A DNA stretch of 64,000 bases from Trichoderma breve (lineage: Eukaryota > Ascomycota > Sordariomycetes > Hypocreales > Hypocreaceae), in contig NC_079235.1 in the NCBI RefSeq assembly GCF_028502605.1, positions 930,001-994,000 of the forward strand. The letters are read 5' to 3'. Within the stretch, counting starts at the first letter, position 1; each line of letters opens with the position of its first letter. Under the pieces are notes generated by a model, which made no database searches, was not told the origin of the DNA, and saw only the letters and a program-made list of their open reading frames with translations. Of this stretch, positions 45,848-56,639 are shown one piece after another. The position numbers and the translations under genes were made by a program.

Positions 45848-47389
45848 TTAAAAGGATGTAACATCAAAATTATATGAGTTTAAGGCAACTGTACGGGATA
45901 ATTTCACGTGATACTTTGACTGTCAGATACCCTTTCTTTGATATTCTCTAATGAATATCTGGTGAATAATGTTGGACTATCACTTGACTCGATGAATGTT
46001 CACATTCCGCTAACGACAGCCCGCTCCACGACTATTGAAGTTTGCCTCTGCATTAAAAAGGTCCGACAAGAGTGGCAAATATTATCAAACAGCTACAAAA
46101 TACCATGTATCTTTGGTGTATGGCCAGTTACATGAGTGTCCACCTCTTCTTACCCAATGTGCCCATAGGTAGACACATGTGTCTTGCCGCTTATGCGAGG
46201 CGAGAGCGATCTGTAACCCAAAGAACTTTTGCTCCAAGATTCCATTAGCCAGCCACACTATTGGTGTTTTGGTGTTCAATTCTTGTCTTCTTTTTAGAGA
46301 AAACTATACAAAGGTTAAACCATGTATCTCTTGGAGCATTGGCCCTCGCAGTTTGACTGACCCTAGCGGCTCTCTCGACCACGATGGATAACTCCCACTT
46401 GCTCAGCTTTCAGCTCGGGGCAATATTCGGATGTTAAACCGCTCAAATACAAGAGTTATTAAAAGGAATTCATTTTAATCGCCGTATTCACCTAAACAAG
46501 GCTGATGGATGTTGTTGTCGTGCGTGTAAGTGGTGGATTTTCCGACGGAAATACAAAATATCTGTTGGTGGAAAACAAGCACCCATTTTCCGCCCTCACT
46601 CAAAGACGGCGTATTCTGTGCCGCGGCTGGGTTAGCAAAGGCGCTGTGCTGTTTACGGAAAACGAACAAGGCCGCTAATGTCACTGGGGAAGAAAAATCC
46701 TTGCTTTTAAACTAGATCTCGCTAACATGGAAGTCGGAGCATTACCTGGCATTGTATGTGCTCGTACGGCCGCTTTGTGGTGGCGAGCAGATGCGGGTCG
46801 GATGAACTGAACGTGACTCTGTTGCAGGGGAGTTTACAAGCTTACCCTTCGGACCGAAGCATTGCACCGGCATGGATTCGGCATTTGGTCATGGCATACG
46901 GAGGATATGAGATATGAGTAGGGTCGTACTTAGGGATGCAACACTGATTTTGTGAGGATCCCAAGTACCTGGATTATCGTGTTCACTTGGAGTAGATAAA
47001 ATACACTTACGTCTCGCACATGTGCTCGCATTCGTGTGTTGCACAGCGGTGGGAGTTAAAGATGTTTACTGTTTAGCATGCTCCGGGGTACAGTAGGTGG
47101 ACCCAGGATATTCTCGTGATGGCCTGGCGATGTGCTAGCGGAGCATGCATCGGACTTGTTTTCCCTAAACGACTGACTACTCTCATTCCAGTATCATGCG
47201 TTTTGCTAGATGAATATGGGTGTAGGCAATGACCTCATCCGCCCAAGGTACGGAGTACCGTGTGCCGTTACAAGTCAAAACAAATTGATGGTCAAATGCC
47301 GTTTTCATAGTAATTTCCTCTGGTATTATCAGTATACTGTATACTCTATACGCCCAAATTGCTACTGTCTCTATATGATATCCATCTCT
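45848..47389. other. Convergent intergenic region, no gene seen
   Basis: 1.5 kb between the dehydrogenase 3' end and the Mpv17-family 3' end. No gene and none of the hairpin repeats found in two other convergent spaces. A palindrome GGTAC-GGA-GTACC lies at 47247-47259. Confidence 0.55.
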
Positions 47390-48139
47390 CTATGTCATTT
47401 TGTTGAGACTTAAGAAAATCCCCCAAAACAGGCCCGCCGTGCTGCCAACTAGCTGCCGGTAGTCAAATGGCACGACACTCAAGTTCAACAGCCCAACGAG
47501 GGGCCACACGCGATATCCCGCAATTAGCATGGGCCAGAAATCCTGTATGTTGGTCGTTAGCTTGGTTCTTTCCGCCCTCCATATGGAACCAGTTCGTCAG
47601 TGGATAGTGGAGACTCACATTCTGGATATTGCTCCAAATCTGAGCATTACTCTGGAATGTCATACCACCCATGAGATATAGAAAAGCTACCGTATTAAGC
47701 GGTGCGCTAATCGACTGGTCTAATATGAACTTGACTGCCGTATTAGTTAAGTTGAGGCGGTCTTTGACTACGGCCTGGCTGAGCTTTTCCGATGATTTTG
47801 AATCCGATTTTGAGTCCGGAGAAGGTTCATCGATAGGTGTTCTGGACGGCCATTTGCGTTCCAGGAATTCTTGCCACTTGTAATTGGGGGGTGTAACAAG
47901 AGCTGAATATATGACAAATCGCAGAATGGATTCTAGCTCAACTTCGTCGAACGACTTTTTGCTCCGTGGCAAATAAACAGTCAGTCAACGAAGTTCAAAA
48001 AAGGATCATCATCCAAATTAACAAGTCTTTAACTAACCTTGGTCCTGTAGGCGGTGATGCCCTGAGCGCATACTCCAGATAATCCATTGAGGAGCGTAGC
48101 CTGGATCGTGGCCTCGGTAACTTTGGAATCCAATATCAT
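47390..48139 (-). CDS. Mpv17/PMP22-family membrane protein
   Basis: Three exons (48139-48038, 47954-47619, 47542-47390) with 83- and 76-bp introns give 196 residues. The family signature is clear across exons 2 and 3: FVIYSALVTPPNYKWQEFLE, then KFILDQSISAPLNTVAFLYL, and DFWPMLIAGYRVWPLVGLLN with VPFDYRQLVGSTAGLFWGIF. Members sit in the inner mitochondrial or peroxisomal membrane and have been linked to metabolite passage and stress. The transported molecule is unknown. The N-terminus is short (first helix ATIQATLLNGLSGVCAQGI), and an in-frame stop lies upstream, so no longer start is available. A middle insert rich in Ser/Asp/Lys (DEPSPDSKSDSKSSEKL) is unusual. It is divergent from the sugar transporter and lies inside the sugar-acid neighbourhood, possibly by chance. 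Confidence 0.8.
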
Positions 48140-48949
48140 GATTGATAACCCCCCTGGTAGTCTCGAGCAATAACAATAGTCCGCTACGGAGTCTCAAGGT
48201 GAAATTCTAACGGCAAACTGGAGATCCAATGAGGCTATTTGAACGCCCGCCACTCGGATATGCCCAAGTGTTACCGGGCACACGATATCCGTCCAGGCCA
48301 AGAAACCGCTGCCACGGGACGGAGATGCCCTCTCGCCTGCCAAATCCAACGAGCAACAGCCAGTGACCAGCGTTCGGCGCCAATGAAGCGGCGCTCCATA
48401 GTCGAGTCTTTAGCGGCAAAGCTGAAGCCACAAACCCCAGCCCTCGTGGCTCTAACCCCTGTAGCCATTCCAGCATTCAGGTTGGCCGAAAGCCGGCATT
48501 ACCCCGCGTCACAAGCAGGAGAAATGTTCGGGGTTTGGCAGACGACTTTTGTTGAAGAGGCGTTTGGGAAACGGATCAGCGATCCGTCAAAAGAGTTGCT
48601 TGTTGTGGGGGTTAGCCGATTGTGGGGTATGGGGAGTCTAGATCTCACCATGCCGCCTTGTTGGTTTAGCAAGGGGTTGGAGCAGGGTCAAACCCTTGGA
48701 GAAGAAAAACTTGGAAAGGCCGTTGATGGTGGTTGTTCATGCAGGTGAGACAATCTATAAAGACCACCAACCTGGACATCCCCAAAGCCGGTGTGAGTCG
48801 ATCATCAAGAGGTGAGGTGAGCGAGCCAAAATAACCACCAAGAAGACAATCCATCTTGGCGCTTCTCACAACTTGTCAATTCGTCTCCTCTGGTGCTTTC
48901 TTAACTGCATTGCAGCATCACAACTCCACTGCTCCTGTCGATCTTCAAC
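48140..48949. promoter_or_regulatory. Divergent promoter region of Mpv17-like and MFS transporter genes
   Basis: 810 bp between divergent starts. TCCG-CTA-CGGA at 48180-48190 is an 11-bp inverted repeat with a CCG-N3-CGG core, a possible zinc-cluster site. Open frames on both strands around 48207-48748 carry no family motif. Confidence 0.35.
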
Positions 48950-50554
48950 ATGGAAAAGGGCGCCGTGTCCACTCTCCACGAGGAGAGCCTCCCCATTGAG
49001 GCGGGGGAAAAGGCTGGGATCAACGAGATCGCGGATAACGCGAAGAACGCCGCCGAGCATGAGCACGAGCTGACGCCGATGCAAGCTGTTCGAAAATACC
49101 CAAAGGCTATCTTCTGGTGTCTCCTTATCTCGGCCTGTGTTATCATGGAGGGTTACGACACAAGCTTGCTCGGTAACTTCTACGCGTATCCCGAGTTTGC
49201 GAAGCGATACGGAAAATTCAACGAAGTCTCTGGCAACTACCAGTTGACGGCGCCATGGCAAGCCGGCCTGAGCAACGCCTCTGGTGTTGGCTCCTTCTTC
49301 GGAACCCTTCTCAACGGCTACCTCGTCCACAAGTTTGGCCATCTACGTGTCATCTCGGGCGCCCTCTTCTTCCTCAGCTGCTTCGTCTTTATCGTCTTCT
49401 TCGCCCCCAATACTACTGTGCTTCTAGTGGGTGAGCTGCTTTGCGGTTTCCCCTGGGGAATCTTCGCCACGACCGCCCCTGCCTACGCATCTGAGGTTTT
49501 GCCCATGGCGCTACGAACCTACCTTACTAGCTGGACGAACATGTGCTTCATCATTGGACAGCTGATTGCGTCTGGAGTTCTGGCTGGATTGGTTAACAAC
49601 ACCACTCAGTGGTCGTACAGAATCCCCTTTGCCCTTCAGTGGTTCTGGCCTGTTGTCTTGGGTCCTATCCTCTTCTTCGCCCCTGAGACTCCGTGGCACC
49701 TTGTCCGAGTTGGAAAGATTGAGGAAGCTAAGAAATCTCTCCGAGCTCTGCGTACTAACCCTACCGAGGAGGAAATTCAAGAATCTCTCAACCTCATCAT
49801 CTACACCAACAACCTCGAGGAGCAACTGGAGGTTGGAACCTCATACTGGGATTGCTTCAAGGGCTTCGAGCTGCGCCGCACTGAAATCTCGTGCATGTGC
49901 ATGGTTGGCCAGGTTCTTTGCGGTATTTCCTTTGCTTACAACTCGACCTACTTCTTCCAGCAAATCGGCTTGACCCCTACGCAGACCTACCACCTTAACG
50001 TTGGTGGTACTGGAATGGCTCTCTTCGGTACGCTTGTCTGTTGGTTCTTCATCATGCCCAACTTCGGCTACCGAACCACCTACTGGGTCGGGATGGGAGG
50101 CATGTGCGCCATTCTCGTCCTCATCGGTGGCTTGAACGCCCGCACCAGCGAGCACTCTTTTGCCATGGCTCAGGCTGTTCTCACCCTTGTCTGGACTCTC
50201 ATCTTCCAGCTTTCTGTCGGCCAACTTGGATGGGCTCTCCCTGCCGAACTCGGATCCACTCGTCTGCGCCAGAAGACTATCTGCCTCGCCCGAAACTCAT
50301 ATGCCATCACTGGTGTCGTTTCTGGCGTTCTCCAGCCTTACTTCATGAACCCCTCTGAATGGAACCTCAAGGGCTACACCGGCTTCGTCTGGGGTGGCAC
50401 TTGCTTCTTGATGACTGTCTGGGCCTATTTCCGTCTCCCCGAATCCAAGGGCCGCACTTATGAGGAACTTGATGTCCTCTTCGCCAGAAGGGTTTCCGCT
50501 CGCAAGTTTGCCAATTACAAGATCGATGCCTTCAACGACGACACCTTGGCATAA
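48950..50554 (+). CDS. MFS sugar transporter, maltose/alpha-glucoside permease type
   Basis: A single exon of 534 residues with about twelve hydrophobic segments between residues 55 and 505 and soluble ends. The pattern is that of fungal sugar:H+ symporters of the MAL/hexose branch: CVIMEGYDTSLLGNFYAYPEF (first helix), GYLVHKFGHLRV in the place of the cytosolic motif between helices 2 and 3, PAYASEVLPMALR, PETPWHLVRVGK after helix 6, the large middle loop, and PESKGRTYEELDVLF after helix 12. It works in the plasma membrane. Its cargo may be a disaccharide, hexose or related sugar; sequence alone does not decide. Placed 1.4 kb before a Zn2Cys6 regulator and near sugar-acid genes, it is the likely entry step of this neighbourhood. 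Confidence 0.9.
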   Translation: MEKGAVSTLHEESLPIEAGEKAGINEIADNAKNAAEHEHELTPMQAVRKYPKAIFWCLLISACVIMEGYDTSLLGNFYAYPEFAKRYGKFNEVSGNYQLTAPWQAGLSNASGVGSFFGTLLNGYLVHKFGHLRVISGALFFLSCFVFIVFFAPNTTVLLVGELLCGFPWGIFATTAPAYASEVLPMALRTYLTSWTNMCFIIGQLIASGVLAGLVNNTTQWSYRIPFALQWFWPVVLGPILFFAPETPWHLVRVGKIEEAKKSLRALRTNPTEEEIQESLNLIIYTNNLEEQLEVGTSYWDCFKGFELRRTEISCMCMVGQVLCGISFAYNSTYFFQQIGLTPTQTYHLNVGGTGMALFGTLVCWFFIMPNFGYRTTYWVGMGGMCAILVLIGGLNARTSEHSFAMAQAVLTLVWTLIFQLSVGQLGWALPAELGSTRLRQKTICLARNSYAITGVVSGVLQPYFMNPSEWNLKGYTGFVWGGTCFLMTVWAYFRLPESKGRTYEELDVLFARRVSARKFANYKIDAFNDDTLA

Positions 50555-51986
50555 ACGTCTCAATTTGTTCGGGGGAGTAGGGTTTTGGGTAGCGCGCGCT
50601 GTCAGCCATGTAAGGGGAGATGCGCCTCTAAGCGGAGAAGGGATCATGATAACATGGATGCTGATATCAACTGTATGGCGAGTCATTGGACTATTCCTTG
50701 CTAGCGAAACTATATGCATTTAGTGTTTGGAATGTTTCGGTGTGATATTTTACCGCTTATGATGCAGCTTCTCGTCGAGAATGGCGATGGGGTGTGGGGT
50801 TTCTTAGTTACAGCAACTTATTTACTCTAGTTATTCAGATTTAATCAAAGATGTTACGATGCATGTTTTCATGACTTTAATTGAGTTATTTTATACGTTG
50901 GCGTAATATCACATGCAAATAAGCACCGAGTATGGAGGCGGTCATGTATCATCCTATTTGCGAGTTGTATGTCTGCCTAAACTAACTTGTAAGCCAGAAA
51001 GCGCAAGGAAACTTCAAGCATGAAGATGTAATTAAACGTCCAGATTGAACAACAGTATTTACGACATTTCCCTTTTAGTTCTTACCTATAGCCTGAGGAA
51101 AAGCCCTACTTCGTACTGGGTTTCGAATTGTCTTGGAACCCATGCTCCGTAAGCGGACGTCTTGGTGTCCACCGCGTCTCACAACCCTGCATTACTCACC
51201 GCAGAATAGTAGTGCCATTAATACTCGTCGTACATGGGCAACTCCTAGGATGAATACTATCAATTGCGATTTACTGGAGTTGAAGTTTTCGCCTTCCTAG
51301 CATTTAGAAACGGCGCCTCTTATCCACCTTAATATCCGACAACGCGGAGAACAGCCCTACTGTATTCGTACTGAGCCGCCGAGAGCCACAGTTCCACCCG
51401 TTTCCATCTTCTTAGGAACCAAGTCTGGAGTAACCCTGTCCAAGCGCGGGGAACTTTTGCCGCCGGCATATGCAAGGTTTTACATAATGGTCTCTCGCAA
51501 TCTGAGAGGTGAGGAACAGCAGACTTGCCCATCCATGTCTTGTTTGGTTGGCGCGAAGTGGCCAGGAACAACTCGCAAGTTTATGTAGTTGGTGGAATGA
51601 TGAAGACAGCTAGCAGCACGCTAGCCTAGCAAACCCAATCAGCCGCGTTGTTTGTCCTTGTTCCCTCGTGTGTGCCAGTGGCTAAATACATGGATTGTAT
51701 GCCAATAGGCAGATGCTTGGAACCGCCCACATCACGCGAGGTTTTGCGAATTGATTACATGTATTTACTGAAGCAGCTCTTTCAAAACACCGCCGGCCCG
51801 TCAAATTTCCCGGCAGCATTGCCCAATGCATAGCCGTCCTTCTCCGTCCGTGTCCCGGAAGTCAGTCCTGTTCGGATATCAACGCTCAACATGGACGGGT
51901 ACATGATATCCGTTGCCGATCACGACGGCGCACACCCGTCGACGCCTCCGCGCCAGGCGGGTAGAGACCACAGAGACTCGAAGCGG
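50555..51986. other. Intergenic region upstream of the Zn2Cys6 regulator
   Basis: 1.4 kb without a separate gene. An ATG at 51892 opens a 34-codon frame that ends at 51996, overlapping the regulator start at 51987 in another frame (see findings). A CCG-TGTCC-CGG pair lies near 51849. Confidence 0.5.
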
Positions 51987-54348
51987 ATGCGGGTGACGCG
52001 TGCCTGCGACAGGTGCAAGAAGTGAGTGAGACGCCATCCCGAGAGCAGCCCCTTGACGTGTCTCAGCCTCAGAGCATAGAGCATCCCCCACTGATATCAG
52101 CACAGGAGAAAGATTCGCTGTACGGGATTGCAGCCGTGTCGGCTATGCATCGAGGCCAATGCAAGTTGTACATACGATGCCGCCTACACTCGCGGCAGAC
52201 ACGGCGCGATGGCCTCTCGCCGGAGCAACCGCGCCTCTCCGCCGCCGCAGCCGCCGAGCGAGCAGCAACACCATGAGCGCCAGCAGTCCGAGTCATCGCG
52301 ATGGCACGCCGCCAACCGCCAGAGCCCCGGAGTGAGCCGGCAGCAGCACCAGCAGCAGCAGTCCAACGGCGACCCTCCGGACTCTTACTCTGCCCTCGGG
52401 GACCCCACACAGCCCGGCACAGAGCCGTTATCACGGGCCTCTCCGGAACCTGTGCAGACCGATCTCGAGGGCCACTATGTCGGGCCATCCTCCGGAGTCT
52501 CGTTCCTGCTCAGGATTCAAAAGCGGCTAGACCAGAACGTGTCGTTTCCGCAAGGATCCTCCATCTTCACCTTTGGCGATGCTCCCTTGCCCTATCTCGA
52601 CTCGCTGCAGACTGAGGCGCCGTACTTTGACCCAACCCTGTATATGATGCTGTCTAGAAGTGATACCACGCGTCTCGTCCAGAGGTACTTTGACTTTGCC
52701 GTTCCCGTGGACAGGTTCCTCCACCAGCAGACCATAGAGACATGGCTTGACGAGCTGTATGAGACAAAGGGGAAGATGCATAATAGCGAGGACGCATCCA
52801 CCCGGACGGCAGTCTTGTTCATGGTGTTTGCTCTTGCCCAGGCGCACATGAGCCCGAGGCCCACATCTGACGATGCCGACCTTAGGTATTGTTCTCTTTG
52901 TGACCTTACCTCAATAAATTTCTAACCTATCTCTAGCGTTCGGTATTTCCTTGCGGCACACCAGCTGCTGTCAAGAGAACAGGGAGCCATCCGCCTGGCA
53001 AGCATCCAAGCCCGATTGCTGCAGTGCCTCTGGCTCCTGTCTGAGTCACGGATAAACCACTGCTGGAACCTCTTTGGAACTGCTGCGCGCCTTGCCTATG
53101 CCATTGGCTTACACAGAAAGCGCCATGCTGATCGAATTGACCGTATCGAAGTAGAATGTCGGCGAAGGACATTCTGGAGCGCATATGCTTTGGATAACTA
53201 TCTTAGCATGGCCCTTGGAAGACCACGGACGTTTCATGATGATGATATAGACCAGGAGCTACCATCGTGCGTGGATGATCACCAGATTTATGCCGATCAC
53301 ATCAGACAGGGCAGCACCCATGGACAATCGGTGATGTTGGGGCCAGTTGCTTATGCCAAGTAAGTAAACACCTTTCCTATTTGCTCTTATGAAAGCTAAT
53401 TAGTATGGCAGAATGTCGCGGATATTGAGCATGATTCTTCGCAACGTCTATTCTATCCACACAACCTCGCGAAATGACAAGCACGCCTTTGCAACCATTC
53501 ATACAAAGGAACTCATCGAGTGGCGAGCAGACGTCGCTCATTTTCTGGACCCGGTGACTAACATGCCACTGATACCCATCTTTCAGCGCCAGAAGAACGT
53601 CCTGAATCTGGCTTATTGGCACACCATGATTCTCACTCACCGGCCGTTTCTACTTCGCAACTTTGCACAGCTGCAGAATGGCAGCCGGCCGCGACGTGAT
53701 GACCACGAATTCGAATCGCGTATAGACCAAAGTGTTCATGAATGCCTGCAAGCGGCTATGAACATTACTAAAACAGTTAATGACATGTACCAAGGAGGCC
53801 AGCTTTTCCGAGCATACTGGGTAAGTCGTGGTGTATTTTGTGTCATCACTGGGGACTGCTTAACTGAAATCTCATAGTTCACCTCGTATTTCGCCTTTTC
53901 TGCTGCGGTCATTCTCTATGTTTACACTATCCAGAAGAGCAACGAACCTGAAGAATCATATTCTGGTTATCTTGCGGCCGCAACTCGTTGTCAAGATCAG
54001 CTGTCCAATCTCACGGAAGATGGGTCTTTGATCGCACGATACTGTTTGGTGCTGGAAGAGCTACGCCTCGAAGCGCTGAGACAGACCAAACAAGGCCAGC
54101 TTAATAATGCGCGTTCGCCAACACAAAGGCAGACCACTGCAATGACAAACACCGGCAATGGAGCAGACACATATGGAACAACTGACGATGGGACAATGGT
54201 TACGGAGCTAGGGGCGAATATGACGGACATGGGCGCAATTGGCGATATCTACGTGACTCCTACCGATTCTCTCGCCGAGATGACAGGCTGGGCTCAGTTT
54301 GATGCAATGGTTAGCGTTTCTATGGACGGATTCCAGCTGAATATCTAA
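51987..54348 (+). CDS. Zn2Cys6 transcription factor with fungal-specific regulatory domain
   Basis: Five exons (51987-52021, 52106-52885, 52937-53359, 53412-53820, 53878-54348) with introns of 84, 51, 52 and 57 bp give 705 residues. The zinc cluster lies at the very start, split by intron 1: cysteines 7, 10, 17, 23, 26 and 33 in the spacing C-x2-C-x6-C-x5-C-x2-C-x6-C, with CDRCKKRKIRC. A Gln/Ser/Pro-rich linker (about 50-120) follows. The fungal transcription factor domain runs from about 195 (LVQRYFDFAVPVDRFLH) to 560, including GTAARLAYAIGLHRKR and RRRTFWSAYALDNYLS. A nuclear DNA-binding regulator of unknown target. It sits beside the MFS transporter, so it may control that gene and the sugar-acid genes. 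The Met at 51987 is the first in the zinc-cluster frame; only six residues precede Cys7, which is short. Confidence 0.85.
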
Positions 54349-54465
54349 TGTAGGCTACCACTACTGTGGTCCAACTTAATATTTTCATGTATTTATGAGC
54401 TATGCGTACGAAGTAATAATATCCACACTCTCTCTAACAAGGCAACTCTCTACTCCGACACTGAC

Positions 54466-54846
54466 TTAACCCTTTCGCTGAACGGCTTCAATAATCCAAT
54501 TAATCCTTCCATCTTCTGCAATCTCCGCAAACATGAACGTCTCAGCTGGCATCTGCTTGCCATCCTGCAGCGTCGTCACCGACGTATGGCGCTCCGCAAG
54601 TTGGTTCCCATCACGCAAGAATTGTACTGTTGTGAGATCGACGTCCAGCTTCATCTCGCGCAAGCGACGCATGTGCGCTACAAAACCGTCAAAGTCGTAT
54701 TTCTCATCACCCGCATCGAATTTGAACTCGGGAGTGAATATCTTCGAGAGGTCTGCTTCGGTATCCTCAGGGTTGCCATGGAAGAGGCTTTTGAGGGTGG
54801 CTTGGTATGTTTCTGGCTTATCGGCGAAGGTGGCTCGCGAAGACAT
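54466..54846 (-). CDS. SnoaL-like (NTF2-fold) small protein
   Basis: One exon, 126 residues, no signal peptide and no membrane segment. The sequence reads as a SnoaL/NTF2-type alpha+beta cone: an N-terminal helix (YQATLLKSL-like), FTPEFKFD, DFDGFVAHMRRLREM, LAERHTSVTTLQDG and a final strand INWIIEAVQ. Such proteins are small ligand-binding or cyclase-like enzymes and stress proteins; the fold does not set the function. It converges on the regulator gene across only 117 bp, so the two 3' UTRs may overlap. It may or may not belong to the catabolic neighbourhood. Confidence 0.75.
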   Translation of the reverse strand: MSSRATFADKPETYQATLKSLFHGNPEDTEADLSKIFTPEFKFDAGDEKYDFDGFVAHMRRLREMKLDVDLTTVQFLRDGNQLAERHTSVTTLQDGKQMPAETFMFAEIAEDGRINWIIEAVQRKG

Positions 54847-56639
54847 TGTGAGCAGATGGTGAATTAAAGAATATGCTTTTACTGTTTGGGATTGTTTTAT
54901 TGAGAAATGTGATTGAGAGCTGGTGAAATTGTGGTGGCAAGCTCAATGAGCTTTTATGGTTGGTGTAAATATTGGTGCCTGATTATTAGTTTCGACAATG
55001 AGAGTATTCTTGGTTGATCTCGAAGATTTGGCTATAAAGACGCCATTTTAGAATATTTCTGCCTGGATAGAGATAGCGAAATTTTCAGGAGAGACTGGAG
55101 AGTGCATCTAAGAATAGAGCGGTCTTAGGGTGTTGTATTGAAGAAAAGGCTGCGACTCAACCTTAAAGAAGGACGATGCATATAGGCAACCAATGCTGTA
55201 TATTATGGCAGAAACAATGGAAAAAGGTCATTATTTCTCTGCTCGCCCATGATTTAATTAAGTATTAGGCATCGATCTATTGGAACTCACAACAAGGAGT
55301 ATATGCTGATTACTTGCATATGGGTAGTCTATGTATGTAGCTCTAGGTGAAATAGCGCACCATAGAATGAATGCACAGTAATCTTCAGTTCTATAAGTTC
55401 AATCTCATCAGTTGATAGACTGAGGGGTATGGAATTGATAGTTTTTTGTTGAGCCGATCTGCAACATATATACATGTAGTTCCCTCCAAGGAACGAGTGT
55501 AAGGCTTAGGGTTCTTATTTGAGGCGTGATAATGCTGTGCGCGGAGGATAGGCAGTCATCGCTACCAGTGCTTTCTCTTTCATCGTCGCCATCATCACTA
55601 TTGTTATCGCCCTCAAATATGATCACGTGTATTGTCAGAGAGGCCGTCATTCCGAGATTTCATCTTTAAGAAGACGATTTAATAATTCGAGTGCAAGTTA
55701 GCACGGGAAAAAAATATCATGCATATAGGTCTAAAAGCTGAAATGGATCTCGTGCTCCGTCTACCCACTGAGTTCGGCGACAGCACGTTTTCGGACACGG
55801 GAAGCTGTTATAGACCGCTTACAGACCTCGGGCACAGAGACACTAGGCTTCCAGCTAGCGAAAGCTAGGTCTATTTAATCAAACACCAATTGGAAGAGAG
55901 AACATTATAGAGAGAGGTATGGTAGCTTGCCTAGAAGGATCGTCTGGCTGCGTAAAGGCTCCGTATGTATTTCATGCGGAGATCGTTTACGCACGAGGTT
56001 CTCCTTCTGGTACGTTGTTCAAATTCATCAGAATGATAATGATGAAGCGCATTCGTCAGACATCGCTCCGATTTTTCTTTGTTGGTGTATCACCATCAAG
56101 ATTGTTATAGATGATCAGTCAAAATTGAAGTATATCATGGACAAACGCCAACGATGACTCACTCAGGCAAACACCCAACATCAGACATCCCTCCCCACAA
56201 ATGCGTCCCAATAGACGGCTCGGGTGCGCCGACCGGTGTGCAATTCTCCCCTTTATGGCTTAAGCATCAGCTCCTTCAGGATCAATGAGCCTCATCATTT
56301 GAAGATAAACCCCGGCGGCGCATTTTGAGCTATTCCTCTCTAGACCGGGGCCGAACCCGACGCCGAGACGGCTTCGGAGTCGTAATTTATACAAAAAGAG
56401 AGCGTCGGCTCCGTGATCGGCTCAATTAAATGGGTATCGTATATTTCCTACTTCTCTCGCGGCTGCCGCTAACACCTTGACTTACTCTACTACTCTCATC
56501 TTTCCCCTTCCTCTCAACCAATACGTGTGTTCAACACTTACAAGACAAGGGCGCTGCCATTTTCAAGGCACCACAGCCGTATTACATGATGGGGCTTTCC
56601 ACCACTGGAGCACCACACCACCCGTTGTAAGCCAGCTTA
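54847..56639. other. Intergenic region, no gene seen
   Basis: 1.8 kb of mostly AT-rich DNA between the SnoaL-like gene start and the peptide-transporter stop. The left part should hold the SnoaL-like promoter. Short open frames (for example 55408-55650) lack recognisable content. Confidence 0.55.

Noticed and set aside
51892..51996. ATG at 51892 as start of the Zn2Cys6 regulator
   Set aside because: Its frame stops before the zinc cluster, and no intron of workable size restores the frame. It is kept as a finding (uORF or indel) rather than as the start.
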